From positions 40,201,912 through 40,265,911 of the forward strand of contig CP136064.1 in NCBI GenBank assembly GCA_032622095.1: DNA of 64,000 bases, in the 5' to 3' direction. The notes beneath the pieces are model-generated. The model was not told where the DNA came from, made no database searches, and was given only the letters and a program-made list of their open reading frames with translations. A program made the translations under genes and the position numbers. Each line of letters starts with the position of its first letter. Within the stretch, counting starts at the first letter, position 1. Positions 10,701 to 20,734 of the stretch are shown here, in pieces. The stretch is from Siphonodentalium dalli. Lineage: Eukaryota > Mollusca > Scaphopoda > Gadilida > Siphonodentaliidae.

Positions 10701-12568
10701 AGTGATAATTTTGAAGAATTTGGCTCTGCATCTCTGATGCAATTTTTGTATTTGACATAAAACATTCGCATCACATACTTTATACTTTTGGGAAATGAGT
10801 ATTCACTGAAAAGATTGTTCACTAAATATATTGCAGTTTTTGAATATTATTGGTTGACTGCAATCACATGACATACATGTTGTTAGACGGTAGGTACAAT
10901 GTAAGGTGAAAAATTTTAAGCAACATTTAATAAGGAATCTGGTATGATGTTATTATATCTATCTATTATGTTATCGCTTCATTAATATTTATAATAATTT
11001 TTCCATTATCTTTCTACTCTCAGGTGTGGTGCTCCCGTACCACAAAAGAAGGCGGCCATCTACAGCTGCTGACAGATCAACATACCCCAGCTAATTACAG
11101 GTGAGTTGCAGAGGCATGATGCTATCCACTGAAGCTACATTAATGCCCTCACTGAGAGCTTTCCGATGAATGGCAACAAGCCATATTTCCGACTAAATCC
11201 TGAAAAAGTACCCATAATTCTGCTGTGATTAAGAAGTCAATTATTTAGGGCATTACTGTATGTTAATAATCAAAGTGATTATTCAGATCTCTAGATTAAT
11301 ATTTCCATAGATTACTGGTTGTTTTCTGCATTTCTGTGATTTATCATCAACTAAATTTAGTTTATGTCACAACGGCAGAAGCAAAAGCATTTTAGCCTGT
11401 CACATTAACATTTTTGGTAGGGTTCAACCTGTCATTGATCATATTAAACAAGCCACTTATTACAAGGCTTGCAACCATCTCATCTTGATCATGACGTAGA
11501 CATCTCTCAATCTGTTCGATACAGGGTGATTTTGATAAGAAATAAGAATTTGTTCATACATGTAAAGCATTTGACGCCTTATACTGTGCCTGTGTGTTAA
11601 ACATTTAGATAAGTTGATTTAACGTCTTGACTCTTTTACCTCATGATGTGTGCTATATGTCCATACTGATTACTGACCTACGATGTGTGCTATATGTCTA
11701 TACGGACATCATTCACATCAGGAACTAAGAAATTAGTATCTTCCAACCAGTGTATCTCGATCTTTGAAATAGTGTATAAAATGTTCCAGGATTTTGTATG
11801 ATAATGGCATTTGAATGGAGTTAGTTTTAGGGTTTTTTCAATATTCTAGTAATTTTCACTGCAAATTGGCCACACCGTCAACATGGCAGCACACAACATC
11901 ATAACATCATTCAGCAGTGAAGAGTTTAAAGATGTTTTGAGGGTTTCAGGCCTCCAGTTACAACAACAACATAAAAAAGCTAATTTAAGTGTTTTCTTTG
12001 TTCTGTTGAAAACAATATAAACTGAACCTATAAGGCCAAAAAAGGGGTTTTGGTTCTCAGTTCAAATCTATTATGCTGAACAGAATATATGCAACAAATG
12101 AATTAATTTGAGCCATGGATGAGTGCAAAATACACTCATTTACTTTTTGATCATTGTAAAACAACATGGTAATTATAATGAAAATGCGTTTATGGCTCGA
12201 ATCATTAACTCATTTTCATTATCATTACCATTTTTTGCACTCAAAATGCATTTTTGGCTCTAATGCATTCATTTGTTGCATATATTTTGTTGAATATAAT
12301 AGGAGATGGTCCCATAAATAGCTGGATTTAGTATACAATACCCCTTTAAAATAGTATACACTAGAAACTAAATAGGAAGCAAAATCGGGTTTTGAAAAAT
12401 TAGCCTGGAACTCTGATATATGTTTAAAAACTATTAATTATTTTCATATCTGAACTATATCTTTTCAGGGTGATTGGCACGCTCTCCAACTCAAAGTCTT
12501 TTGCAAAGAACTACAAATGTCCTGCTGGCTCTCCCATGAACCCAAAGGACAAATGTGAAGTTTGGTGA
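4678..12568 (+). CDS. M13 zinc metallopeptidase, endothelin-converting-enzyme-like, C-terminal half (six exons)
   Basis: Joined exons 4678-4745, 6297-6421, 8488-8553, 10394-10489, 11024-11100 and 12469-12568 give a continuous 176-residue C-terminus ending at TGA. M13 enzymes (neprilysin, ECE, ECEL) are type II membrane ectopeptidases that cleave small peptides such as endothelin precursors and neuropeptides. Visible family marks, in order: zinc motif HELTH within [15 protein letters not shown]; third zinc ligand Glu and its partner Asp in [18 protein letters not shown]; the catalytic-type His and Arg in [10 protein letters not shown]; and the terminal CEVW. The [17 protein letters not shown] and SNSK segments and CEVW resemble ECE more than neprilysin. 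All splice junctions are AG/GT and in phase. The N-terminal cytoplasmic tail, membrane anchor, and the NAYY/PAGI exon were searched for in 1-4677 and not seen, so the gene starts upstream of the window. Introns are loaded with MITEs. The exact paralogue (ECE1/2-like or lineage-specific) is not resolved. Confidence 0.93.
4801..5068. mobile_element. family A1 piggyBac-like MITE
   Basis: TTAA 4797-4800 and 5069-5072; ends CCATTTGAGTGCCAGG and CCTGGCACTGAAAGGG. Shared hairpin at about 4848-4917 with point changes (GAATTC, GTGAG, CATAGATAAG). Confidence 0.85.
5069..5682. other. intronic sequence; nothing recognised
   Basis: No exon, RNA or known repeat seen. A short inverted GCACGTGCTAAAATAAAG / TTTATTTTAGCACGTGC pair occurs near 5488-5508. 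Confidence 0.4.
5683..5826. mobile_element. 144-bp palindromic MITE
   Basis: Arms AATACCCACATAGTTTG / CAAACTATGTGGGTATT continue inward through GAGATACA, TTCAGCATATGGGGACC and a GCTAAAGC-type centre. A single copy in the window. Confidence 0.65.
6297..6421 (+). CDS. M13 peptidase exon (GRKYDKYGN...KVNGEN)
   Basis: Acceptor ttccag at 6291-6296, donor gtgagt at 6422; 125 nt. It starts in phase with the G left by the HELTH exon. It encodes [18 protein letters not shown], then a segment with ERTQCM (conserved disulfide cysteine) and [11 protein letters not shown]. The WW pair and TQCM are characteristic of ECE/neprilysin proteins. Confidence 0.95.
6432..6530. mobile_element. partial family A5 MITE adjacent to a splice donor
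   Basis: CCCTTCCTTTACAAAATGTATTC followed by 'cccattcagctatagcattatgcagtggaatgatctattattcatctggagggatgttc' body, as in other A5 copies. Starts about 10 bases after the donor of the exon ending 6421; right end lost. Confidence 0.5.
6910..7163. mobile_element. family B hAT-like MITE
   Basis: CAAGCCTTGAAATAG / CTATTTCAAGGCTTG with perfect 8-bp duplication GTTCATGC (6902-6909, 7164-7171). Confidence 0.93.
7184..7620. repeat. family K interspersed repeat
   Basis: Begins CAACTATCATCAACAAGT and shares ordered blocks (TCAAAACCATT-TTATGTAAACATTACTGTTACA, 'aattggac', 'ggtccctttaa'-type end) with 24775-25180. No terminal repeats or ORF; class unknown. Confidence 0.7.
7812..8066. mobile_element. family B hAT-like MITE
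   Basis: CAAGCCTTCGAAATAG ... CTATTTCAAGGCTTG. TGAGCCATGCCAAG occurs on both sides; the 8-bp TSD is probably TGAGCCAT with six extra bases left of the element, or a 14-bp duplication. Confidence 0.85.
8300..8643. mobile_element. two opposed family A5 end fragments bracketing an exon
   Basis: TTAA (8296-8299) CCCATGTTTTACTAAATGG on the left; CCATTCAGTATAGAAAGGG TTAA (8644-8647) on the right. Both are the 'left' end of the A5 family in opposite orientation. The peptidase exon 8488-8553 lies between them. Confidence 0.5.
8488..8553 (+). CDS. M13 peptidase exon with third zinc ligand (ENIAD)
   Basis: Acceptor cacacag at 8481-8487, donor gtaagc at 8554; 66 nt, 22 codons, phase 0 at both ends. 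It encodes [20 protein letters not shown] plus YH. Glu of ENIAD is the third zinc ligand of M13 enzymes and the Asp orients a zinc-ligand His. The exon sits between two outward TTAA-flanked MITE ends (8296 and 8644). Confidence 0.95.
8704..8939. mobile_element. family A1 piggyBac-like MITE
   Basis: TTAA 8700-8703 and 8940-8943; CCCTTTGAGTGCCAGGTCG left end and GGCCCCTGGCACGAAAAGGG right end; shared hairpin at about 8753-8822. Confidence 0.85.
9060..9650. repeat. family D repeat, reverse orientation, two units
   Basis: Two repeats of 'tttggtgaagatcggatgagagatgtgacctgtagggtgtg' and 'attgttgatgga...ccaacccatggcaa' type blocks, separated by ~400 bp. Complement of the 1640-2100 and 62745-63240 copies. 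Confidence 0.65.
9779..10000. mobile_element. family A5 piggyBac-like MITE
   Basis: TTAA 9775-9778; CCCTTTCTATACTGAATGG; right end TTTAGTATGAAATGGG and TTAA 10001-10004, which it shares with the next element. Confidence 0.8.
10005..10353. mobile_element. family A1 piggyBac-like MITE, with internal duplication
   Basis: TTAA 10001-10004 and 10354-10357; CCCTTTGAGTGCCAGG / CCTGGCACTCAAAGGG. A duplicated 'attctcttatatacaaaataagt...aaagaatataag' block around 10140-10200 makes it longer than other copies. Confidence 0.85.
10394..10489 (+). CDS. M13 peptidase exon ([10 protein letters not shown]...FFLAFSQ)
   Basis: Acceptor tttcag at 10388-10393, donor gtaatt at 10490; 96 nt, phase 0. It encodes [20 protein letters not shown] followed by [12 protein letters not shown]. 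This matches the conserved A(Y)...LPGL..(N/T)..QLFFL.FAQ block of the family. A piggyBac-like MITE ends 40 bases upstream of the exon. Confidence 0.95.
10490..11023. other. intron with an old 'gagttatggcactt' repeat fragment
   Basis: 10550-10700 resembles the family E/L type ('cataacttgaac...', 'gagttcgaaaacaga', 'gagttatggcac'). Nothing else recognised. Confidence 0.35.
11024..11100 (+). CDS. M13 peptidase exon with catalytic-type His ([10 protein letters not shown])
   Basis: Acceptor ctctcag at 11017-11023, donor gtgagt at 11101; 77 nt. It encodes [20 protein letters not shown] then TPANY and two bases of Arg. In neprilysin the equivalent His and Arg (D-H-P-...-R) stabilise the transition state and bind substrate. 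A truncated mariner-like MITE starts 37 bases after the exon. Confidence 0.95.
11138..11260. mobile_element. family C mariner-like MITE, left arm deleted
   Basis: TA then CATTAATGCCC fused directly to TCACTGAGAGCTTTCCGATG; right arm complete to GGGCATTACTG and TA (11261-11262). Confidence 0.8.
11261..12059. other. intron; nothing recognised
   Basis: Only a local duplication of 'gatgtgtgctatatgtc.ata' near 11645-11705. No exon or repeat family identified. Confidence 0.4.
12060..12345. mobile_element. family I TTAA-flanked element, diverged
   Basis: Shares 'caacagaatatatgcaacaaatgaat', 'catttgttgcat' and end 'ccataaatagctggatttagtatacaatacccc' TTAA (12346-12349) with 20015-20730. Left end is decayed. 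Confidence 0.6.
12469..12568 (+). CDS. M13 peptidase terminal exon, ends CEVW stop
   Basis: Acceptor cttttcag at 12461-12468. It encodes [20 protein letters not shown], then [12 protein letters not shown] and TGA at 12566-12568. The CEVW tail is the ECE-type C-terminus; the Cys forms a conserved disulfide. 3' UTR follows; a candidate AATAAA signal lies at 12959-12964, but the true cleavage site cannot be fixed from sequence alone. Confidence 0.95.
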
Positions 12569-13597
12569 AAAACATTGAAGGAGCTGCATTGGATATATTG
12601 TGCATTGGTGGCAATTTCGTTAAAATTGGGATCCAGGCAACATGAGACAGATGCAATGTGTCCATTGCAATGTACCGTTAACTCACCTAATGGAGAGATT
12701 CTCTTTTCAATGCAACCCACAATGCATACCTTATATGGCATCGACGCCAGAGCATCATGGAGCAGTTCTCGTTTTCAATTGATCAAAGATGGCAGTTTAT
12801 TCTGTTAAGTGAATGAAATGGACACATAGATTTGCAATATTGTATTTGTTCCAATATCAAACTTGTCAGCTACAATCAGAAGCTCTGTGTTATAATGCCA
12901 GATGTGTGTTCAACTGATCCAATGCAACGCGCCAACGCTATGGACTAAACAACAGACCAATAAATGCTGTCGTCTAACTCTACTTAAAACCAAAATATTA
13001 GTATATATTGTTGACAATTTAAGATTCTGGTCCCATGAGATTGCTCCATACTTCAGCAACCTGTATCATTTGCTACCTTACTCGTATTTAACTTCTAGCA
13101 TGTATTATTTTTCACTCGGTTCTGAATTCATGCACCCTGATTCGCAAAATAGTTCCATAAAAATCATGTATCCGATTACATTCATTTATTGTTCTCAATA
13201 GATTTAAAGACCACCACGATATAATGGACATTCAGAAGATAACTGTTCAGTTTAGTTGTGAAGATAGAGAAGTTGACTATACTCTTGATCAATTATAATA
13301 ATTGTATTTCAATAGTTATGGCCATCACTGATATGAAATTGAGCTAAGTAATGTCACATCAACGACAGTTAATAGGCTGCTGAATGCAGAAATGTTACTT
13401 TGTAGTTTACATGTATGTATCAATCAATACACAAATTACATTTCTTTCCCCGTTTGTTTGCTATCTCTTTCTGTCATACTATTTTTCTCTCAAGTTTTAA
13501 ATTGGTGCACAAAAAATAGTACTGCCCATATTAAATACGAGTGAAGTGTATGGATAATATGGTTCCCACAGGTCGGACTATTTCACCACAATGTTTT
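12569..13597. other. 3' UTR and downstream flank of the peptidase gene
   Basis: Follows the stop codon; AATAAA candidate at 12959-12964. Small ORFs here lack similarity and are not called. Confidence 0.45.
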
Positions 13598-13639
13598 CCC
13601 TTTCTATACTGAACTGATTCTCCCATTGAGTTATAAAAG

Positions 13640-14085
13640 CAAGCCTGCAAATAGCGTGTCTGTCATTTGCAGAATGAGGTCCCCAGAGGGTGAATTTAGT
13701 GAAGCTACCCCGCATAGCGGGCTAGCATCACTAAATTCACCCTCTGGGGACCTCATTCTGCTTAGGACCTCAACTGCTATGGTAGACCTAGGATCAGATA
13801 AAAGTTTCCCAGTTGAAGTTGGTGATGTTCACCCATTGGGCGCCTCGATTATGGATTTTATCTTCTGCAAATTAGGGGATATAGAAACTTCCCAGATGGG
13901 AAAACGTAACTAAAAACAATGTTAATTTGATACCATAGTTACTTCCCAGAAGATAAGGCCTAAGCAGAATGAGGTCCCCAGAGGGTGAATTTAGTGATGC
14001 TAGCCCGCTATGCGGGATAGCGTCACTAAATTCACCCTCTGGGGACCTCATTCTGCAAATGACAAACACGCTATTTGCATGCTTG
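13640..14085. mobile_element. family B hAT-like MITE, long form
   Basis: CAAGCCTGCAAATAG / CTATTTGCATGCTTG; perfect TSD TATAAAAG (13632-13639, 14086-14093). It has an extra ~200-bp core, 13766-13965, also found reversed in 19272-19703: probably the fuller progenitor form. Confidence 0.92.
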
Positions 14086-14197
14086 TATAAAAGTATACAT
14101 TGTAATGGTCTATTATTCATTTGGAGGGGTGTTCAGGTAATATAAGCAGATGACAGACAGAAAAACAGATAATACATGAGAAGAAGGATTCATCATA

Positions 14198-14411
14198 CAG
14201 TAATGCCCTAAGTAATCGACTCTTTAACTACAGCAGAATTATGGGTAACTTTTCAGGATTTAGTCGGAAATATGGCTTGTTGCCATTCATCGGAAAGCTC
14301 TCCCCGAGAGCTTTCCGATTGAATGGCGACAAGCCATATTTCCGACTAAATCCTGAAACGTTACCCATAATTCTGCTGTAGTTAAAGAGTCGATTACTTA
14401 GGGCATTACTG
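14198..14411. mobile_element. family C mariner-like MITE
   Basis: TA|CAGTAATGCCCTAAGTAATC ... GGGCATTACTG; palindromic around GAAAGCTCTCCCCGAGAGCTTTC. Right flank is CA instead of TA. Confidence 0.88.
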
Positions 14412-14565
14412 CATTTATTGATGTAAAATGATCTGATAATAAGTTCAACAAACAACCTATGAATGACCTACACGTGTATGCATGACCTATGGTCATTTGT
14501 TAAACTCATTATCTGATCATTGCCTTAGGGAACTTCTCGTCGATGAGTTTTTAGTAAAGAAAGGG

Positions 14566-15492
14566 TTAAATTTGTTCAAGAGACTCAATTCTTAAATTCA
14601 AATATATGTTCAGTGAGCAGGGCTTGCATGGCCATTTGATGGACTCATGACTAGTTCTAGCGTTCAATGTCATATAGGCATTATTGTATAAATGGGCCTG
14701 TTTTATTTTTTGTATTGTTGTTTAAAAGGGCCAAATCGATAGGGCAGTGCACAATATTTTAAATCAGAAGTGAACTTGAAGCAACTACAATATTTACTGG
14801 AAAATCATCAGCACTATCAATATATATTGTTCTGAATCAATTGATCAGAAGTTTAAATATCTCGAAGCAAGATTTAATTGACACATCTCGGAGTTTGGGG
14901 GGGGGGTGTGGATACTCAGTCTGTGGACCTACAGTTAATACTATGTATGAACCATGGGGCCACCACAAGTATAAAGCTGAGACCAATCAAATTGAATAAT
15001 TTGTTACCCAACCATTGTTTATATCATATATCATATCCCTTTAATAAAAGAGACCATTTTTATGAGCTTTTAAAATCACATACATGTATATGTTATTTGA
15101 GCCTTTGAGGAAAGGAGAACAAAGTTATTGTAGTTGATTGATGAAAACTTAATTTAACATTGACAATTTTTAGTTTATTTTCAACCAAATCTCCATGCAT
15201 CAAGTCATCATTGTCACACTTTGTTAACCTTCAATCAACGACAGTTATGTACATATTCAGCTGACACTCCTGTATATCATTAGGGCCATTCCATTCATAA
15301 CAATCAGCAGGAATGGGCAAGAGTGGGCAATGGGCGATGAATGGACTGATTCGGTGTTTATATGCTGGGCTTCTCTCACTACACATCCAACGGAGGTGGT
15401 GTAACTGAGTGTGGGCGTAATATGACATCATTCCGTATGAAGGTCAGTTTTCCACTGAGAAAACATGTGGAAATATTTATGTTATGGATTTA
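14566..15492. other. intergenic; nothing recognised
   Basis: No supported gene. A run of nine G occurs near 14898. Confidence 0.4.
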
Positions 15493-15744
15493 CCCTTCCA
15501 TGAGTGAAACTTCCTGAAATTTTGCGAAAATCCCTGTGCCAATGCATTCTCTTATATATGCGAGTCTGCCATACAGAGCCTCGCCCCTATAAGAGAATAC
15601 ATTGGTCTAAAAATATTACCTTGACCTAGTAAGTCAGAGCATTCTCTTATGTATGTGAGGCTCCCTGGGAGACTTGCATATATAAGTGAATGCACTGGCA
15701 CAGGATCTTTAATGCTGCACCAGCCAGCTCCCGTCATGAAAGGG
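15493..15744. mobile_element. family A4 TTAA-type MITE with two diverged hairpins
   Basis: Left CCCTTCCATGAGTG after TTTA; right CCGTCATGAAAGGG TTAA. It has two copies of the 'gtgccaatgcattctcttatatatgcgag' module with altered centres, and 'ctttaatgctgcaccagc' as in 60890-61057. Confidence 0.7.
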
Positions 15745-15888
15745 TTAAATGAATTTTATTTTTTATAATGTATCAATATTATGTCATATCAGAAACATAT
15801 AATTCAATTGAAAGAAAGTTAAAATTATTTATTCAAAGTTTTAGATACTGTCCAAGGTTCTTATCAATTTAGATTCCTTTGCTTAAAG

Positions 15889-16020
15889 GCCCACTAGATT
15901 TTCGAACCCCCAGATTACATTATATAAAATATATGCCATATATAACTTATATATAACCAGCAGTATTTGCCTGACGATTATAACTTGTATATAACCAAAA
16001 TTATTGTAATATTTCAGTAT
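15889..16020. mobile_element. family F end fragment
   Basis: AAAGGCCCACTAGATTTTCG, 'aacccccagattacattatataaaatatatgccata', then degenerates. Same end as the full element starting at 16073. Confidence 0.6.
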
Positions 16021-16072
16021 TTTCACAGACGAAGGCTGCAGCTGAGCATATACAGAAGAAAGATTGCTTATT

Positions 16073-16528
16073 AAAGGCCCACTTAATTTTTGAACCCCCA
16101 GATCACATTATATAAAATATATGCCATATTATATACCATTTAAAAGAGGAAGCTCACAAACATTGTACTATATCAACTTATCCGGTGTAATAAACAGTGA
16201 AAATGTTGTTTTTGTTGAGTTGCCAACGTGTTTTGTCATCAAGAATTAAGTAAAATCAGTATTATTTTCAATGCAGGGGGAATAACTCTATATATTAAAG
16301 ATAGAGTTCTTCCCCTTCCATTAAACAAGTTTGAATTCTGTTGCATTCTGGGTGACAGAGGGGGGAAGTCTTCTAGTTATTTGTGGGCCTCTTCTGAGAC
16401 ACAGATGTTTTAAATAGTGGTGAATTATAGCATTTTAATCATATTTTATGGCATAGATTGTTATTAAAACCGTATATCAAGTCACTATAAAAAAAATAAT
16501 TGGCGACTCGAAAATTAAGTGGGCCTTT
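16073..16528. mobile_element. family F element, single-unit form (456 bp)
   Basis: Inverted ends AAAGGCCCACTTAATTTT / AAAATTAAGTGGGCCTTT. The left subterminal region holds one copy of the sequence (cccccagatcacattatata...) that is tandemly expanded in 59621-60517. The interior from ~16200 is the complement of 59640-59990. Confidence 0.8.
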
Positions 16529-17275
16529 ATTATGAAAGAGGCAAAAATCTTGTTGGTTCTGTTATCAATGGAAATAATTGTCACTCATTGGTCAATATTA
16601 TGACTACAACAACACACTCATATTGAGTTTTGTGCAGTTTTAATATTTAAAAAGCACTTTTGACTTATGGCCATTGTTTTTATTAACAGTCACGTGCTAA
16701 GTTACTCCTAGATCTGGCAACTAACTATTGATTTTTAACAGGAGTAATTTGCCCATTCCAGCCCATCATAATAAATGGAATCTGCCCCATGTTGACATTT
16801 GTTGGATAGAGTGATGATGACGGAGAACCAAATTGTCATCTTGATCTCTTATTGTGATACAGCATAAGTGTCTATATCCCCTATGATTGTTGTAGTCACT
16901 GAGCGAATTTTGCTGAACAACACATTCTTTTATGGGGCTCATTCCTGGTATATTCACTTTTTTTCAGGTAATAAAGTTGGCAAACCGGAATCAACAAAAC
17001 TTTATTTATATTTTTGCCTTATCTATTCCACCACCATATTTGGCAACATTCAGTTTTTTCAGTGAAGATGATTTATAAACTGAGAAAATGTCTGTCGTCG
17101 ATTTTAACCTGGATAATAGTTATCGTTGGTGATCTGTGCAAGGAATATTTATGTTCATTTGTGTTCTTATTAATATTCATTAATAATTTTGAATGATAAA
17201 TATCTCGTCAAATAGATTCACTTATTTATTTGAAGATTTCGTTATAAAGTAGATATATTTATTTTGATCTATTAA
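16529..17275. other. intergenic; nothing recognised
   Basis: AT-rich, no supported ORF, RNA or repeat. Confidence 0.4.
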
Positions 17276-17356
17276 CCATTTTCATGATGGGAGCTGCGCT
17301 GATGCAGCATTAAAGATTCTGTGCCAGTGCATTCTTTTATATATGTGTGTCTCCGA
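17276..17356. mobile_element. family A4 left-end fragment
   Basis: TTAA 17272-17275, then CCATTTTCATGATGGGAGCT, 'gcagcattaaagattctgtgcc' and the start of the shared hairpin; truncated after 'tatatgtg'. Confidence 0.6.
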
Positions 17357-19271
17357 AGGGTTCAACATTAGTACAATTATTTATGCTTTATGGAAGGTTT
17401 CTGTTATATTTATGTATTTAATTTCTATTCCTCTTGTTCATCCTTATATTTCATTAATAGTTTACTTCTGTGATTTATTATTATTTATTAATTACATACA
17501 AGGAGCACCTGTCTCTAAATATATTGAACTGAATTCACACATATTGAAAGATTCTGTTTCAAAAAATGCTTGTTGAACTTATTATCTGAAAATTCAGGAT
17601 GAACAAGAAGGACTTACAATTTTAATAAAAATTTTAAGAAGTTTTCATACATAGATGGTATCATTATACTGTTAATGGCTGATGGAATTTCTAATTTGCC
17701 TCCCTCTGCAAAAATGAGCCAATCCAAAAGCACGATTACATTTGCAGCCTTAAACTACTGATATCAGATATCACTTCTGTATTTAACAATGAATCTAAAT
17801 ACGGAGATCTGTTTGATAAATGATATTATATAACTAATATACCTTGAAATTTGACTATTCTCATTTCATTCCCATTGACTTGACTCATCCCACCAAGATT
17901 TTAATTCTTTTGTAATTTTGTACAAAATATAGAAATCATTCGTCATTTGTTGACATCTGACCATATACCTGCTGAGTGCAATAATATTGATAATTTATTG
18001 AGGTCATTCCAGACGGTGTGTGATGCAACGATTCACGCACGCAAATTATGTGATTTGTGCAGCAATTATGAGTTCTCATTCTTCAGTAAATTCCGCAACA
18101 TTGCATTGCTCTTTACCAGTTATCTTGGTCCTATTGTATAAAATTCCTGTATGACTAAATTATTTTTACTATACAACCCTTGACTCTATTTGAACAGATT
18201 AATCACATCTACTATATTGAATGCATCGTCGCCACCAACTTAGAACATGTATGTGATCTACCGACTGGTAAATTCTGTGAATAGCGCACCACACGCCTTA
18301 TGGAAGGGCTTTAATTCACTTCAGTACCTGTATATACTCCATGTACATAATGCACAGTGTCCATACATGTAGAAATGAAAAACCGAGTCCTCATGTGAAT
18401 CATATATCATTATATTTACATTCACTGAAGGCCAAATAAATAAAAATTCCTTGTTCCCAGGCACCTTCCTCGTCACTAAATTTTCTTTTCAAAAGCCTCA
18501 TCAAATATTTTTTTCAATACTTTCTGTCAGAATATTGGATATGAACAACCGAAATGAATTTTGTTTTGTTTCTGGAGTAAATTTGGTTTCAACTTGCATC
18601 GTTAATGGTTTTGACTGAGGCAAATGTTCAGTAATCTCTACATGAACCCCTTTATGCAGTTTTCTGAATTTTTCTCTTGGTCAGAATCCCACATTGAAAC
18701 TGCCGTTGATTTCTTATATATAATTTCAATGCAAGAATGGAACTTATTAACATAAGAATCACATAAACTGATTTTATTGCTATTTTGATCTTTTAAATTT
18801 ACACAATAAGGGTATTTAACATCAAAATGAGTATAAACTTTATGATTTTGGCCCACTGTTTTTTGTTTTCCATTTTTCCACATGTATGTATACTGGATAT
18901 GATAATGTTGATACATGAAGACCAAGTGTGTAAATTGGTTACCACAATGTATAATGTTGATGTTGTTTATCGTTGATATTTTGTTGATGGTAGTATGTTT
19001 GTTATGTTGTTCAGTTATCAGATAATGTTATTATGTTTTGTAAAATTTACCAAGAAAGCAACTAATTACACAACCATAATAAAATTGACTTATAAATTTT
19101 GGTATATTCATGTTTTCTATTTAAATTTTTAAATGTTGGCAAATGTATGCTTGATCGCACATAACATGTCTGGCCTAGCCATATTGTTATGCACTGATTG
19201 CAATTTACACTGCAGACAATTGTAGAAGAGTATTTTTCAGCAATTTTGGCCAAACTGGGAGGCAATCGGCG
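17357..19271. other. intergenic; no recognisable gene
   Basis: Several 60-95-codon open frames (for example 18638-18925 minus) show no motif, codon bias or splice context that I can defend. Confidence 0.4.
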
Positions 19272-19703
19272 CAAGCCTGAATTTAATGTGTCTGACATTT
19301 TTGCCAAATAAATCCCCAGAGGGTGAAATTAGTGACACTATCCCACACAGAGGGCTGGCGAGACTTCTGGGGAGCTCTTCTGCTTAGGCCTAATCTTCTG
19401 GGAAGTATCTATAGTCTCAAATTAAAATTTGTTTTAGTTATTTTTCCCTTCTGTTCAGTTTCTATATCCCCTAATTTGCAGAAGATAAATTGCATAATCG
19501 AGGTGACTAACATGTGGACATCACCAACTTTAACTGAGGAATTTCAATCTGATCCTTGATCTCCCATAGCAGTTAAAGCCTAAGTAGAATGAAGTCCTCA
19601 GAGGGTGAATTTGGTGATGCTAGCCCACTATGGAGATAGCGTCACTAAATTCACCCTTTGGGGACCTCAATCTGCAGATGTCAGACACACTAAATTCAGG
19701 CTG
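19272..19703. mobile_element. family B long form, old and diverged
   Basis: CAAGCCTGAATTTAATGTGTC ... CACACTAAATTCAGGCTG, with the ~200-bp core (cttctgggaagt... to ...gcagttaaagcc) reversed relative to 13766-13965. TSD not clean. Confidence 0.75.
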
Positions 19704-20014
19704 CCAATCACCCATGTGTTCTTGTTAATTCTCGACAGACATTGTCCGAGAAATCCTTGATCCGTAACTTGACTTGTTTATGCTGTACAACACTGGGTTA
19801 TTCCCCTTTCAGTGTAGTCACAAAACACCTGATTTTAATACCTGTTAACAAATGTTTTATAAACAATATCTTCACCAGATAGAGTTATATTGGATAAGAA
19901 ATAAGTGTTATAAAAATTTCTTAATATTGAGTTGGACATGCAATTATGAGAAATTGGGCACTATTCTTTTTTGTAGATATGCAAAGTTGACATCTGAATT
20001 CATAACCCTTTTAA

Positions 20015-20730
20015 AGGGATACTGCACACCAAATCCAGCCATTTATGGAACCATCTCCTTTTATAGTCAACAGAATATATGCAACAAATGAATGAAATCG
20101 AGCCAATGATTAGCGCAAAATAGACTTGTGTGCTCGCTGAACGACGCAAAGAACATGGTAATTATAATGAAAATGAATTTATGACTCCAGCCTTTTATTC
20201 AAATTCATTATAATTACCATAGAGCACATGAATGTATTTTGCACTAATCCATGACTCAAATTCATTCATTTGTTGCATCATGCATCTGTTAACCCTTTAC
20301 CCAACAGAAGGGCCCTGTGCCAATGCATTCTCTTATATATGCGAGTCGACCATAGGTCGCCTCGCATATATAAGAGAATGCATTGGCTTAACACATTAAA
20401 AATTATAAAATTGTTAAAGAATGTAAGAAAAAATGGTAAAAAGTGTTAAAAAAAGATTATTTTTAGACCAATGCATTCTCTTATATATGCGAAGCGACCT
20501 ATGGTCGACTCGCATATATAAGAGAATGCATTGGCACAGGGCATAACTGTAACTATCACAATGTGGTCAAGGAGCCGGTTCCAATGATATCCATATTTGT
20601 ATGGTTCTATTGAGACAGACCGATGATATTTTAGGCTGTTGAAGCTTTATTTGGCCGGTTTGTTGGGCAAAGGGTTAAGCATAAAAGGAGATGGTCCCAT
20701 AAATGGCCAGATTTAGTGTACAGTATCCCT
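20015..20730. mobile_element. family I TTAA-flanked element, interrupted by A2
   Basis: TTAA 20011-20014 and 20731-20734; ends AGGGATACTGCACACCAAAT and TAGTGTACAGTATCCCT. Interior has 'aacagaatatatgcaacaaatgaat' and its complement 'attcatttgttgcat'; A2 copy inserted at 20293-20674. Confidence 0.8.
20293..20674. mobile_element. family A2 piggyBac-like MITE with two hairpins
   Basis: TTAA 20289-20292 and 20675-20678; CCCTTTACCCAACAGAAG left, TTGTTGGGCAAAGGG right. Two copies of the shared hairpin in opposite orientation (about 20321-20388 and 20468-20535) separated by an A/T-rich spacer. Confidence 0.9.
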
Positions 20731-20734
20731 TTAA

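Larger units (their letters stand above)
13598..14565. mobile_element. family A5 MITE carrying nested B and C MITEs
   Basis: CCCTTTCTATACTGAACTG at the left (preceded by TTTT) and TTTAGTAAAGAAAGGG TTAA at the right. Without the B insertion (13640-14085) and C insertion (14198-14411) the ~300-bp remainder matches other A5 copies. Confidence 0.8.

Noticed and set aside
12575-12808. 77-residue frame just after the peptidase stop
   Set aside because: Falls in the 3' UTR, different frame, no motif or conservation that I recognise.
18638-18925. 95-residue minus-strand frame
   Set aside because: AT-rich, no domain, no splice context, no neighbouring exons.
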